This document shows positions 49,293-59,026 of a stretch of 64,000 nt of DNA, piece by piece (position 1 is the stretch's first letter; each line of letters starts with the position of its first letter). The position numbers and the translations under genes were made by a program. Under the pieces are notes generated by a model that ran no database searches, was not told the DNA's origin, and worked only from the letters and a program-made list of their open reading frames with translations. This DNA is from an uncultured Litoreibacter sp. (GTDB lineage Bacteria; Pseudomonadota; Alphaproteobacteria; Rhodobacterales; Rhodobacteraceae): contig CANNGL010000003.1 of assembly GCA_947504205.1 (NCBI GenBank), forward strand, positions 682,001 through 746,000, given 5' to 3'.

Positions 49293-50171
49293 ATGCTGGA
49301 AAGTTTGCAACTTCGGAACGGGCGGTTGGATACCGAGCTTCAGTCGCAATATTGGCGCGACGGATTTTTGTTTCCGTTGCCCGCCATATCGTCCGATGCC
49401 GCGCTGCGCGCGCACAAAGAGTTGGAGGGTATCGAGCACGACTGGCTTGATAATGGCCTGCCATTGCCGCTCAACACCTATAAACGCATCAACGCGCATG
49501 TGGTGATGCCCATGGTTGCCCGCGTGGCTCGCGATCCGAGCATTCTCGATGTGGTCGAAGGAATCCTGGGTCCTGACATAATGATCTTTTCAGGCGAGTT
49601 CTTTATCAAGGAGCCGCATACAACGCAGATCGTCTCGATGCATCAGGACCTGACCTATTGGGGCCTTGGGGCGATTGATGGCCTCGTGACGGCATGGATT
49701 CCCCTGTCGCCAGCGACGCGTGCATCAGGGTGCATGGATTTTGTCGCGGGGTCCCACAAAAACGAGATACTTGAGCACGAGGACACGTTTGATGCCAACA
49801 ACCTGCTCAGCCGCGGCCAGGAAGTGCAGGTTGATGTGCGCCCCGAAGACAAGGTGGCCATCGAGATACATCCCGGACAGATGAGCCTTCACCACGGGCT
49901 GACGATCCATGGTTCGGGTCCGAATACATCGGATGATCGGCGCATAGCTCTGGTGATCCGTTATATTCGCCCCGATATGGCACAACAGGTGGGCGACAAG
50001 GATTATGCCATGCTGGTGCGCGGTGAAGACCGTTTTGGCAATTTCACCCATGTTCCCGCACCAGGAACCAATTTCAGTGCGGAGGCGCTGGCGCTTTACG
50101 AAGAGATCCGCGTGGGTCAGGCCAAAGTGATGATGAAAGGCGCGAAGAAAACCACGGAAATGTATGGCTGA
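49293..50171 (+). CDS. Phytanoyl-CoA dioxygenase (PhyH) family Fe(II)/2-oxoglutarate oxygenase
   Basis: 'SMHQDLTYWG' (HxD) plus distal 'LHHGLTIHGSGPNTSDDRRIALVIRYI'; ATG 49293 preceded by GGAGG. Confidence 0.85.
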   Translation: MLESLQLRNGRLDTELQSQYWRDGFLFPLPAISSDAALRAHKELEGIEHDWLDNGLPLPLNTYKRINAHVVMPMVARVARDPSILDVVEGILGPDIMIFSGEFFIKEPHTTQIVSMHQDLTYWGLGAIDGLVTAWIPLSPATRASGCMDFVAGSHKNEILEHEDTFDANNLLSRGQEVQVDVRPEDKVAIEIHPGQMSLHHGLTIHGSGPNTSDDRRIALVIRYIRPDMAQQVGDKDYAMLVRGEDRFGNFTHVPAPGTNFSAEALALYEEIRVGQAKVMMKGAKKTTEMYG

Positions 50172-50177
50172 TACCCA

Positions 50178-50195
50178 AGCCTCGGCAGCGAGGCT
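50178..50195. other. Perfect 7-bp stem hairpin directly after the PhyH-family stop codon
   Basis: AGCCTCG-GCAG-CGAGGCT; no T-tract. Confidence 0.5.
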
Positions 50196-50389
50196 GCGGT
50201 TTGAATTGAGAATGCCGCGGCGGCGTGATACATTTGGATATCAACCACGGAGATTTTATGGCCCGTTAATGCGGGGACGGTCAGTATCCCTCCCCAGTGA
50301 ACACGTCGCTGAGACCGCTCTGATTGGCCTCAAGCATATGTCACATTTGGCGCAGACATCTGTCTCGCCGGACCATGAAAGATAACTCC

Positions 50390-51451
50390 ATGACACGGGA
50401 CTATTCCCAATTTCTACCTCCTGTCGAGGCTCAGCATTCCACAGCTGTGGCACGTCTGACGTCTCTCGGCTGGCAACCTTTCTTCGCGCAGCAAACCAGT
50501 ATTGACGAGCTGACATCCACGCCGCCCGCGCGCGTGGTCACCGTACATCGCTCCGGGCTTCATGTACTTGGCGAAGATATGGATGTGCACCTCCCTCCAT
50601 CGGTCGAAGCAACCGTTGGGGATTGGTTGCTGATCGATGCCGATCATCCGCACAAATCACGGCTGTTGGACCGCAAAAGTCTGATCAAGCGACGCGCGCC
50701 GGGCCATGATCGCTCGGAGCAATTGATTGCAGCGAATATTGATACCGCGTTTATCACCACCTCTTGCAATTCAGACTTCAACGTCGCGCGGCTCGAGCGC
50801 TATATAGCGTTGGCGTTCGAGGCAGAGGTGACGCCTGTGATCGTGATCACCAAATCCGACCTCGCGGATCCCGCACCCTATGTCGAAAAAGCCAGCGCGA
50901 TTTCTGCCGCGGTGCAGGTGATCGCCGTTGACGCGAAGTCCGGCAATCCGCGCGACAGGCTCGCGCCATGGTGCAAGCCAGGTCAAACCGTTGCATTTCT
51001 CGGCTCGTCTGGGGTGGGGAAATCCACATTGGTGAATGCCTTGTCGGGTCACACCGAGATTGCAACGCAGTCCATTCGCGAAGACGACGCCAAAGGCCGC
51101 CATACCACAACACGCCGTGCGCTTTTTGTCATTCCGGGCGGATGCGCCGTGCTCGATACACCCGGCATGCGCGAATTGCAGCTGAGCGATGTGGCCGATG
51201 GTGTGGCCGAGCTTTTCGAGGATCTTACCGAGTTGTCGCATCGTTGTAAGTTCAACGATTGCGCACATGACACCGAACCTGGATGCGCGATCAAGAAAGC
51301 ATTGGAGACAGGCGATGTTGATCTGGCCCGCGTAACCCGTTGGAAAAAGCTCATGGCCGAGGATGCTTATAACTCCGCCTCGCTTGCGGAGCGCCGTGCC
51401 AAGGACAAGGCCTTTGGGAAAATGGTGCGCGAGATCACGAAAGGCAAATAA
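50390..51451 (+). CDS. rsgA: Ribosome small subunit-dependent GTPase RsgA
   Basis: 'FLGSSGVGKSTLVNALSG', 'KGRHTTTRRALFVIPGGCAVLDTPGMRELQL', zinc site 'CKFNDCAHDTEPGCAI'. Confidence 0.94.
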   Translation: MTRDYSQFLPPVEAQHSTAVARLTSLGWQPFFAQQTSIDELTSTPPARVVTVHRSGLHVLGEDMDVHLPPSVEATVGDWLLIDADHPHKSRLLDRKSLIKRRAPGHDRSEQLIAANIDTAFITTSCNSDFNVARLERYIALAFEAEVTPVIVITKSDLADPAPYVEKASAISAAVQVIAVDAKSGNPRDRLAPWCKPGQTVAFLGSSGVGKSTLVNALSGHTEIATQSIREDDAKGRHTTTRRALFVIPGGCAVLDTPGMRELQLSDVADGVAELFEDLTELSHRCKFNDCAHDTEPGCAIKKALETGDVDLARVTRWKKLMAEDAYNSASLAERRAKDKAFGKMVREITKGK

Positions 51452-51461
51452 TACCGAACCT

Positions 51462-51519
51462 GCGGGGGATTGATCTCAAATGGTCAAACCCCCGCCATGA
51501 TACGGCCCCGTTCAGGGGC
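51462..51519. other. Two tandem hairpins downstream of rsgA
   Basis: GCGGGGG-A-TTGA(10 nt)TCAA-A-CCCCCGC at 51462-51495, and GCCCC-GTTCA-GGGGC at 51505-51519. Confidence 0.6.
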
Positions 51520-51558
51520 GAATATCGGGTATTCACGGTGTATTCGGTAAGGGTCGGT

Positions 51559-52320
51559 ATGGAAATCACGCTCGAGCAACGCCCCCTGTTTGTGGAGGTC
51601 GGGCATCACATTGCACGCGCCATGTGGCAGACCATCGGGCGTTCCGATCCGACCTACGAGACCGAAATGTATGACATGGCCATGTCTGTCTTTGAGCATG
51701 GCTGCGGTCTGATGCAGGATCTTGGTGTGTTCGAATGTACGACACCGGGATCATACAAATTCACCATGCCGCTTGAAAAGGTGCGCGCCTATCTCACAAC
51801 TCTGGAGCCGCAGAGCACCTATACCTTCGATGAGATGATCGGCAACTTCATCTGGGCGTGTTCGGAACATCAAACAGATATCTCGACTGAAAAAGACCCG
51901 TTCGAAGTCCCCGGCTACATGCAGGAGGCGATGTGGGCCTTCGTATCGTTGGGCTACGCCACCCGCGAACCCGCAGGCTTTCAATGGACGCCGCGCATGG
52001 CAACGATCATGATCGCGGAATATCTTTGGTCGAATGAGGGAGATAGCTACGCCACATTGGACAAGCAGCGCGATCTGGAATTTGCCCATCAGATTTGGAA
52101 AGCCGTTCCGATCTGGCGGCGCCACCTTTTGGCACGCTGGATCAAGGGCAAGAGCGAGATGGACGTGTTTTTGTACCTGTTCCGACGCTGGGACGGCAAA
52201 CGCATCCACCTCAAGGAGATCCCTGCGGCGAAGCGTGGCATGCTGCCGTCCGGATATCAGGTTGCAACGCGCGAGGTCGCTCAGAAGCTGATCGATATCA
52301 GGCGCTCCCATCCCTTCTGA
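51559..52320 (+). CDS. Conserved-looking hypothetical protein
   Basis: 253 aa full-length ORF with no recognised domain; start ATG 51559 chosen (ORF open from 51538). Confidence 0.65.
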   Translation: MEITLEQRPLFVEVGHHIARAMWQTIGRSDPTYETEMYDMAMSVFEHGCGLMQDLGVFECTTPGSYKFTMPLEKVRAYLTTLEPQSTYTFDEMIGNFIWACSEHQTDISTEKDPFEVPGYMQEAMWAFVSLGYATREPAGFQWTPRMATIMIAEYLWSNEGDSYATLDKQRDLEFAHQIWKAVPIWRRHLLARWIKGKSEMDVFLYLFRRWDGKRIHLKEIPAAKRGMLPSGYQVATREVAQKLIDIRRSHPF

Positions 52321-52391
52321 CGTTAGTTTTCTCTGGCAAAATGCACGCTCCTTGGGCAGGATTTCGACGGAAGCTGCAGGGAAGATGGGAA

Positions 52392-53000
52392 ATGGATCAA
52401 GTCAAATTCACCGCCATGAAAGACGGCGACAAGGAAGACTATGATTTCCTCCATCCGCTGGAGGTCGAATATGCCTCCGGCACTGCAGATCGTTTGCTTA
52501 AAGCGCTGGTAACGCTGGACGAAAGCATGAGCGGCTATCAGGTGACGCGGCTTGAACACTCCACCCAAAGCGCCACACGGGCTTATCGGGATGGGGCTGA
52601 TATCGACTGGGTCGTCTCGGCCTTGCTGCACGATATCGGGGATATCTTCGCGCCCTATAACCACGACGAATACGCAGCGACCATCCTCAAACCCTTCGTG
52701 CGGGAGCAATGCACATGGGTCGTCGAAAAGCATGGCGACTTTCAGATGCTCTATTACGGCCATCATGTGGGCGGCAATCAGCATAAGCGCGATGCCTATC
52801 AGGGGCACCCGTATTTCGACGATTGTGCAGAGTTCTGCGAGCGTTGGGATCAAAGCAGCTTTGATCCGGATTACGACAGCAAGCCCATCGAATTTTTTGC
52901 GCCCATGGTGCACGAGGTTTTCGCTCGAACGCCCTATGATCCAAAGGTGACGCGCCCCGGACAGCGTGAACCTCTCACCCGCCCGTCTCAGCCTGCTTAG
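52392..53000 (+). CDS. HD-domain protein of PhnZ/MIOX-like (diiron oxygenase-type) appearance
   Basis: 'VTRLEHSTQSATRAYRDGADIDWVVSALLHDIGD', 'YNHDEYAATILKPFV', 'VVEKHGDFQ'; ATG 52392. Confidence 0.75.
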   Translation: MDQVKFTAMKDGDKEDYDFLHPLEVEYASGTADRLLKALVTLDESMSGYQVTRLEHSTQSATRAYRDGADIDWVVSALLHDIGDIFAPYNHDEYAATILKPFVREQCTWVVEKHGDFQMLYYGHHVGGNQHKRDAYQGHPYFDDCAEFCERWDQSSFDPDYDSKPIEFFAPMVHEVFARTPYDPKVTRPGQREPLTRPSQPA

Positions 53001-53117
53001 GGTTAACGCGCGTCGCCCCGGCTTCTTTCTGCAAAAAATATGCAAATCCCACCATCGGGCCCGGGAGTGGCCTTTCCCTCTGCGCGCCCCTCCGGTATCT
53101 GAGGCGTCAAGCAAAGG

Positions 53118-56100
53118 ATGACCTCGACGATGGCACTGGAAAAGACATTCAACGCGGCTGAAGCCGAAGACCGCCTCTACAAGGCTTGGGAAGACGCAGG
53201 TTGCTTCAAAGCGGGCGCGAATGCGTCGCGAACCGAGACCTATTCGATCATGATCCCGCCGCCCAATGTGACGGGTTCTCTGCATATGGGTCATGCCTTC
53301 AACAATACGTTGCAGGACATCCTGATCCGCTGGCACCGAATGCGCGGCTTCGACACGCTCTGGCAGCCCGGCACTGACCATGCAGGCATCGCCACACAGA
53401 TGGTGACCGAACGCGAAATGGCCGCCAATCAGGAACCGTCGCGCGCAGAGATGGGTCGCGAGGAGTTCGAAAAGCGCGTCTGGCAGCAGAAGATCAAATC
53501 GCGCGGCACCATCATCGGCCAACTCAAGCGTCTTGGCGCGTCTTGCGACTGGTCTCGCGAAGCCTTCACCATGTCCGGCGCGCCGTCAGCGCCCGAAGGC
53601 GAAGAGGGCAACTTCCACGATGCCGTCATCAAGGTCTTTGTGGAGATGTACAACAAGGGTCTGATCTATCGCGGCAAGCGACTGGTCAATTGGGATCCGC
53701 ATTTCGAGACGGCCATTTCCGACCTTGAGGTCGAGAATATCGAGGTCGCAGGCCATATGTGGCACTTCAAGTATCCGCTCGCGGGTGGTGCGACCTACGA
53801 ATATGTCGAAAAGGACGAGGACGGGAATATCACGCTGAAAGAGCAGCGGGATTATATTTCCATCGCCACGACCCGGCCCGAAACCATGCTGGGCGACGGG
53901 GCCGTTGCCGTGCATCCCGATGATGAACGCTACGCGCCTATCGTTGGCAAGCTTTGCGAAATACCGGTTGGCCCGAAAGAGCACCGCCGCCTGATCCCGA
54001 TCATCACCGATCAGTATCCCGACCCCGACTTCGGCTCCGGCGCTGTGAAGATCACCGGCGCGCACGACTTTAACGACTACGAGGTCGCCAAGCGTGGCGG
54101 TATCCCGATGTATCGCCTGATGGACACGAAAGGTGCGATGCGCGCCGACGGTGCACCCTATGCGGAGATGGCAGACGTTGCCATGGCTGTTGCCAAGGGT
54201 GAGCGGGAGTTGAGCGAGGCCGAGGCCGACACGATCAACCTCGTCCCCGATGATTTGCGCGGGCTTGACCGATTCGAGGCGCGCAAGAAGGTGGTCGAGC
54301 AGATCACCTCCGAGGGTCTGGCCGTCATGGTCTCCGTTCCGGTCATCGATCCGGAAGACGGGCAGGAAAGCGCCCGCCTTGATCCTTTCGTTGAAAACAA
54401 ACCGATCATGCAGCCCTTTGGCGACCGCTCGAAGGTCGTGATTGAGCCGATGCTGACCGATCAGTGGTTCGTCGACACGGACCAGATCGTCGGCCCCGCG
54501 CTCGACGCAGTCAAAGATGGCACCGTCAAGATCCTGCCCGAGAGCGGGGAGAAGACCTATTACCACTGGCTGGAAAACATCGAGCCTTGGTGCATCTCCC
54601 GCCAGCTCTGGTGGGGGCATCAGATTCCGGTTTGGTATGGGCCTAAAATTTTGGATTCATCCAAACCCCATGGGGATTCAGCGCGTTATATTCAGAAGTC
54701 AAAACAAGCGGATGGCATCACGCTGCTTCATCAGGAGATCGAAGTATTTTGCGCTGCTAATGAGGACGATCTCCAGATCATCGCCAATGAGTATTATGGC
54801 ACTGATATTGTAATCGGAAACAAAGAAGAGATTTTTGCTCTTCCTGAGGTAGCCAATGCACCGACAAAGTTTATGGAAGGCGTCCAGCTTGGTGGGCCAA
54901 TCGCCCTCTATCGCGACCCCGACGTTCTCGACACATGGTTCTCCTCAGGCCTTTGGCCGATCGGCACGCTTGGCTGGCCCGAGCAAACCGAAGAACTCCA
55001 GAAATACTTCCCGACCTCCACGCTCGTCACCGGGCAGGACATTCTGTTCTTCTGGGTCGCCCGCATGATGATGATGCAATATGCCGTCGTCGGTGAACGG
55101 CCGTTCGATACCGTCTACCTCCACGGCCTCGTCCGCGACGCCAAAGGCAAGAAGATGTCGAAATCCACCGGCAACGTCATCGACCCGCTGGAGATCATCG
55201 ACGAATACGGCGCAGACGCCCTGCGGTTCTCGTCCGCAGCGATGGCGGCTCTTGGTGGCGTGCTGAAACTCGATATGGAGCGGATCAAAGGCTACCGGAA
55301 TTTCGGCACGAAGCTCTGGAACGCTGTCCGCTTCGCCGAGATGAACGAGGTTTACGCCAGTGCGCCGCCCACGGACACACCGGTTGCGCAGCAAACCGTG
55401 AACCGCTGGATCTTGGGCGAGACGGCGAAGGTGCGCGAAGTGGTCGATCAGGCGATGGACGCACATCGGTTCAACGATGCGGCCAATGCGCTCTACGCCT
55501 TTGTCTGGGGCAAGGTTTGTGATTGGTATGTCGAGTTTTCCAAGCCGCTGCTGATGGATGGCGCAGACGATGTGAAGCAGGAAACCCGCGCGACGATGGC
55601 ATGGGTGCTGGACCAATGCATGGTCCTGCTGCATCCGATCATGCCCTTCATCACCGAAGAACTGTGGCAGGTCACCGCCACCCGCGACAAGATGCTGGTA
55701 CATGCGGATTGGCCAACCTACGGCGCGGAGCTTGTCGAAGACGCCGCCGACCGCGAGATGAACTGGGTCATTTACCTGATCGAGGCCGTTCGCTCTGCGC
55801 GCGGCGAAATGCATGTGCCCGCCGGGTTGAAGGTGCCTTTGGTTCAGGTCGATCTCGATGACGCTGGCAAGGCGGCGTTCAAAGCGAACGAGGCGTTGAT
55901 CCTGAAGCTTGCCCGGATTGACTCTGTGTCAGAAGGCGAAGCGCCCAAAGGGTCGGTTTCGATTCCGGTTCCGGGTGGAAGCTTTGCCCTGCCATTGGCC
56001 GGGATCATCGATATCGACGAAGAAAAAGCCCGTCTGGAAAAGACCCTTGGGAAACTTGCCAAAGAGCTTGGTGGTCTGCGCGGCCGCCTCAACAATCCGA

Positions 56101-56219
56101 AATTCGTCGAAAGCGCACCTGCGGATGTGGTAGAAGAGGCCAAGGCCAATCTTGCCGCCCGCGAATCCGAAGAAGCGAAGATCGTGGCGGCTCTGGAGCG
56201 ACTGAAAGAGGTTTCATGA
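53118..56219 (+). CDS. valS: Valyl-tRNA synthetase
   Basis: '[48 protein letters not shown]', '[14 protein letters not shown]', C-terminal coiled coil. Confidence 0.97.
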   Translation: MTSTMALEKTFNAAEAEDRLYKAWEDAGCFKAGANASRTETYSIMIPPPNVTGSLHMGHAFNNTLQDILIRWHRMRGFDTLWQPGTDHAGIATQMVTEREMAANQEPSRAEMGREEFEKRVWQQKIKSRGTIIGQLKRLGASCDWSREAFTMSGAPSAPEGEEGNFHDAVIKVFVEMYNKGLIYRGKRLVNWDPHFETAISDLEVENIEVAGHMWHFKYPLAGGATYEYVEKDEDGNITLKEQRDYISIATTRPETMLGDGAVAVHPDDERYAPIVGKLCEIPVGPKEHRRLIPIITDQYPDPDFGSGAVKITGAHDFNDYEVAKRGGIPMYRLMDTKGAMRADGAPYAEMADVAMAVAKGERELSEAEADTINLVPDDLRGLDRFEARKKVVEQITSEGLAVMVSVPVIDPEDGQESARLDPFVENKPIMQPFGDRSKVVIEPMLTDQWFVDTDQIVGPALDAVKDGTVKILPESGEKTYYHWLENIEPWCISRQLWWGHQIPVWYGPKILDSSKPHGDSARYIQKSKQADGITLLHQEIEVFCAANEDDLQIIANEYYGTDIVIGNKEEIFALPEVANAPTKFMEGVQLGGPIALYRDPDVLDTWFSSGLWPIGTLGWPEQTEELQKYFPTSTLVTGQDILFFWVARMMMMQYAVVGERPFDTVYLHGLVRDAKGKKMSKSTGNVIDPLEIIDEYGADALRFSSAAMAALGGVLKLDMERIKGYRNFGTKLWNAVRFAEMNEVYASAPPTDTPVAQQTVNRWILGETAKVREVVDQAMDAHRFNDAANALYAFVWGKVCDWYVEFSKPLLMDGADDVKQETRATMAWVLDQCMVLLHPIMPFITEELWQVTATRDKMLVHADWPTYGAELVEDAADREMNWVIYLIEAVRSARGEMHVPAGLKVPLVQVDLDDAGKAAFKANEALILKLARIDSVSEGEAPKGSVSIPVPGGSFALPLAGIIDIDEEKARLEKTLGKLAKELGGLRGRLNNPKFVESAPADVVEEAKANLAARESEEAKIVAALERLKEVS

Positions 56220-56560
56220 TCCGTTTCGCCATCGCATTTCTGTTTGCGGCAACGCCGCTCTGGGCAACTGCTGACGGCCCGGATTTCTGGCAGGTGACGG
56301 GCGTTGCATCCAACGACGTCTTGAATATGCGGATGGGGCCGGGCGCGGATTACATGATCCTTGATGTGCTCGCCTATAACGAGCGTCGGATCAAAGCCGT
56401 TGTCTGTGTGCCAACACTAGATGATGGCGACTATTTTGCCTTGACGGAAGCGGAGCGCGCCGACATCACGAAACTGCCGCGCTGGTGCTACGTGCGGACA
56501 GAAGATTTGCGCGACGGCTGGGTCAATATGCGCTTCATGGAAGAAGATTCAGGCCTATAG
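56216..56560 (+). CDS. SH3-like domain secreted protein
   Basis: Signal peptide; '[32 protein letters not shown]'; ATGA overlap with valS. Confidence 0.8.
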   Translation: MIRFAIAFLFAATPLWATADGPDFWQVTGVASNDVLNMRMGPGADYMILDVLAYNERRIKAVVCVPTLDDGDYFALTEAERADITKLPRWCYVRTEDLRDGWVNMRFMEEDSGL

Positions 56561-56581
56561 ATCGGCTTCACCGCCTCGGCT

Positions 56582-57349
56582 CTATTTTTTCGCCATACCA
56601 CGGGCAATCGCAGCCATCTGATCGGGTTTCCCTATCAGCGCTGCTTGCTCCTTGGCTTCGGCCATCAAAACCTCGGCACGCTCGGCGGTTTCCGCTGTTG
56701 CGATCAGGCGCTTGGCCGCCCGCATGGCGCTTGGGCTCTGTTCAGCGATTGTCTTGGCAAGCTCTTGTGCCCGCACCATAGGATCGTCAGCCATTTCGGT
56801 GATCAGGCCCGCGTTCATCGCATCCGGAGCCTCAAGCACCTCTGCCGTATAAATAATCCGGCGCAGCACATCGCTGCGGACAAGGTCAGGCAGAAGCACC
56901 ATGCCACCCATGTCTGGAACCAATCCCCATTTCATCTCCATCACGGATAGCTTTGTGTCTGGGGCGGCAATCCGGATATCGGCGCCCAAGGCAAGCTGCA
57001 TTCCCGCGCCGAAACAGACACCGTGCAAGGCCGCGATGACCGGCACCTCAAGCGCGCGCCACGCCAGCGAAAACTCCTGAAACCGGTTCGCATCCCCGTG
57101 GGTGCGTTTCACGATCAACTCATCTATGTCCTGACCGACCAGGCCTGACATGGCCATCAGATCAATGCCCGCGCAAAAGGCCCGACCCTCACCTGAGAGG
57201 AGCACGCAATTGATCTCGGCTCCACGCAACGCATGGGCGGCCGCAATAATGTCGTCAATCATCTCAAGTGAAATTGCATTCATCTTGTCCGGGCGGGACA
57301 GGGTGACATGGGCGATCTTGTCGGAGATTTCGGTGCGGATCAGGGTCAT
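56582..57349 (-). CDS. Enoyl-CoA hydratase/isomerase (crotonase) family protein
   Basis: 'VLLSGEGRAFCAGIDLMAMSG', 'VIAALHGVCFGAGMQLALGADIRIAAPDTKLSVMEMKWGLVPDMGG'. Confidence 0.92.
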   Translation of the reverse strand: MTLIRTEISDKIAHVTLSRPDKMNAISLEMIDDIIAAAHALRGAEINCVLLSGEGRAFCAGIDLMAMSGLVGQDIDELIVKRTHGDANRFQEFSLAWRALEVPVIAALHGVCFGAGMQLALGADIRIAAPDTKLSVMEMKWGLVPDMGGMVLLPDLVRSDVLRRIIYTAEVLEAPDAMNAGLITEMADDPMVRAQELAKTIAEQSPSAMRAAKRLIATAETAERAEVLMAEAKEQAALIGKPDQMAAIARGMAKK

Positions 57350-57387
57350 ATCGACAGGCTAAGCACCGTACGTCGGTCTGACCAGCG

Positions 57388-57549
57388 TTACCTTACGACG
57401 CGTTCTACGGCGCGCATCATGCCAAGGCCCTTGTCGAAGACCAGTTCAAGGATCACCTTGGGCTTGGCCCGGGCGATCTGGGGCAGATGCCTGGCAGTTC
57501 CGGCGGCGATACTGGCCGCAATGAAGCCGCGGCGGGTAAGTTCCGGCAT
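57388..57549 (-). CDS. Small protein with twin-arginine-like signal
   Basis: Read by hand: MPELTRRGFIAASIAAGTARHLPQIARAKPKVILELVFDKGLGMMRAVERVVR*; 53 aa, below ORF-track cutoff; GGAGGGTCCGC upstream of ATG. Confidence 0.6.
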   Translation of the reverse strand: MPELTRRGFIAASIAAGTARHLPQIARAKPKVILELVFDKGLGMMRAVERVVR

Positions 57550-57646
57550 GCGGACCCTCCTTACTTGCGAATAGTTTTCATATGGGGTCGTAGACGCTTT
57601 CGATCAAGCCTTGCACCGGCGCAGCGCTTTGTCTTTGATGCGCAGC

Positions 57647-58759
57647 ATGACAAATCCTCGCCTGACCCCGCTCGCTGATACGCTGCCTGCCGCAGTTCCT
57701 TTCGTTGGTCCCGAAGCGCAGGAACGCGCGCGTGGGGCCGCGTTCGAGGCCCGGCTTGGGGCGAATGAAAGCGTCTTCGGGCCATCACCGAAGGTGATCG
57801 AGGCGATGTCCAAAGCGGCTGCAGATACATGGATGTATGGCGACCCTGAAAACCACGATCTGGTCCAGGCGCTTGCCAGCCATCATGGCGTGCTAGCCGA
57901 GAACATCATGGTAGGTGAGGGTATCGACGGCTTGTTGGGGTATGTGGTGCGGCTGTTTGTCGGTCCGGGTGATGCGGTGGTCACCTCTGACGGTGCTTAT
58001 CCGACCTTCAACTACCATGTGGCCGGGTATGGTGGCACGTTGCACAAAGTGCCTTATCGCAATGATATGGAAGATATCGAGGCCCTACTTGAAACTGCGA
58101 CCGACAGGCAGGCCAAGCTGATCTATCTGGCAAACCCAGACAATCCGATGGGAACATGGCACGAAGCGCGCGTCATCGAAGAGATGGTGACGCGGATACC
58201 CGACGGGACGCTATTGGTGTTGGACGAAGCCTATGTGGACACCGCGCCCGACGGCACGGCGCCCAATATCGCAATTGATCAGACCAATGTGCTGCGCATG
58301 CGCACCTTTTCGAAGGCTTACGGCATGGCGGGTGCCCGGGTGGGCTACGCGCTTGGCGCGGCAGAGTTGACGCAGGCCTTCAACAAAATCCGGAACCATT
58401 TCGGGATGAGCCGCGTGTCACAGGCCGGTGCGCTGGCGGCCCTCACCGATCAGGCTTATTTGAACAAGACCAAGGCAAAGATCGCAGCGGCGCGTGAAAG
58501 AATTTGTAAAATCGCGGAGGCCAATGGTTTGACGCCACTGCCATCGGCAACAAATTTCGTGACGATTGACTGTGGTCGGGACGGTGATTTTGCACGTGCT
58601 GTTCTGGCAGAGATGGTGGCGCTGGGGATTTTTGTTCGCATGCCCTTTGTCGCGCCGCAGGATCGCTGCATTCGGATAAGCTGTAGTGTGCCGTCCGATC
58701 TTGATCTCTTCGAGGAGGCTCTTCCAAAGGCGTTGGCTGCCGCCCGCGCGAAAAAGTAA
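57647..58759 (+). CDS. PLP-dependent class I/II aminotransferase (histidinol-phosphate aminotransferase-like)
   Basis: 'GEGIDGLLGYVVRLFVGPGDAVVTSDGAYPTFNYHVAGYGG', 'LANPDNPMGTWH', 'FSKAYGMAGARVGYALG'. Confidence 0.88.
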   Translation: MTNPRLTPLADTLPAAVPFVGPEAQERARGAAFEARLGANESVFGPSPKVIEAMSKAAADTWMYGDPENHDLVQALASHHGVLAENIMVGEGIDGLLGYVVRLFVGPGDAVVTSDGAYPTFNYHVAGYGGTLHKVPYRNDMEDIEALLETATDRQAKLIYLANPDNPMGTWHEARVIEEMVTRIPDGTLLVLDEAYVDTAPDGTAPNIAIDQTNVLRMRTFSKAYGMAGARVGYALGAAELTQAFNKIRNHFGMSRVSQAGALAALTDQAYLNKTKAKIAAARERICKIAEANGLTPLPSATNFVTIDCGRDGDFARAVLAEMVALGIFVRMPFVAPQDRCIRISCSVPSDLDLFEEALPKALAAARAKK

Positions 58760-58817
58760 CTGGCAATTTGGCATCTGCGCGTTACGCTTCTGGGCGATGT
58801 AACCAAAGCTGCCGCCC

Positions 58818-58994
58818 ATGCCAGACCCACACAGACGACAAGTGGAAGACTACACCAATCCGTTTCTTGTGATGGCGGGTGTAACGGTTTTTATTGGTTT
58901 GTTCTTACTCTGGGCGCCGTTTGGCTATCTGGCATCGATCGTGTCAGGCTACGCCCTCCACCTGCTCATCAACAGACTTCCACGTCGCAACTGA
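58818..58994 (+). CDS. Small membrane protein
   Basis: Read by hand: MPDPHRRQVEDYTNPFLVMAGVTVFIGLFLLWAPFGYLASIVSGYALHLLINRLPRRN*; 58 aa, below ORF-track cutoff. Confidence 0.55.
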   Translation: MPDPHRRQVEDYTNPFLVMAGVTVFIGLFLLWAPFGYLASIVSGYALHLLINRLPRRN

Positions 58995-59026
58995 CTTTCG
59001 CCTTCTTGGCGGAGCGTTCAGTCTTG

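Noticed and set aside
52323-53522. 399-aa minus-strand ORF over the HD gene and valS start
   Set aside because: Spans two well-supported plus-strand genes plus their gap; composition looks like an antisense shadow.
53586-54620. 344-aa minus-strand ORF inside valS
   Set aside because: Antisense to conserved ValS motifs.
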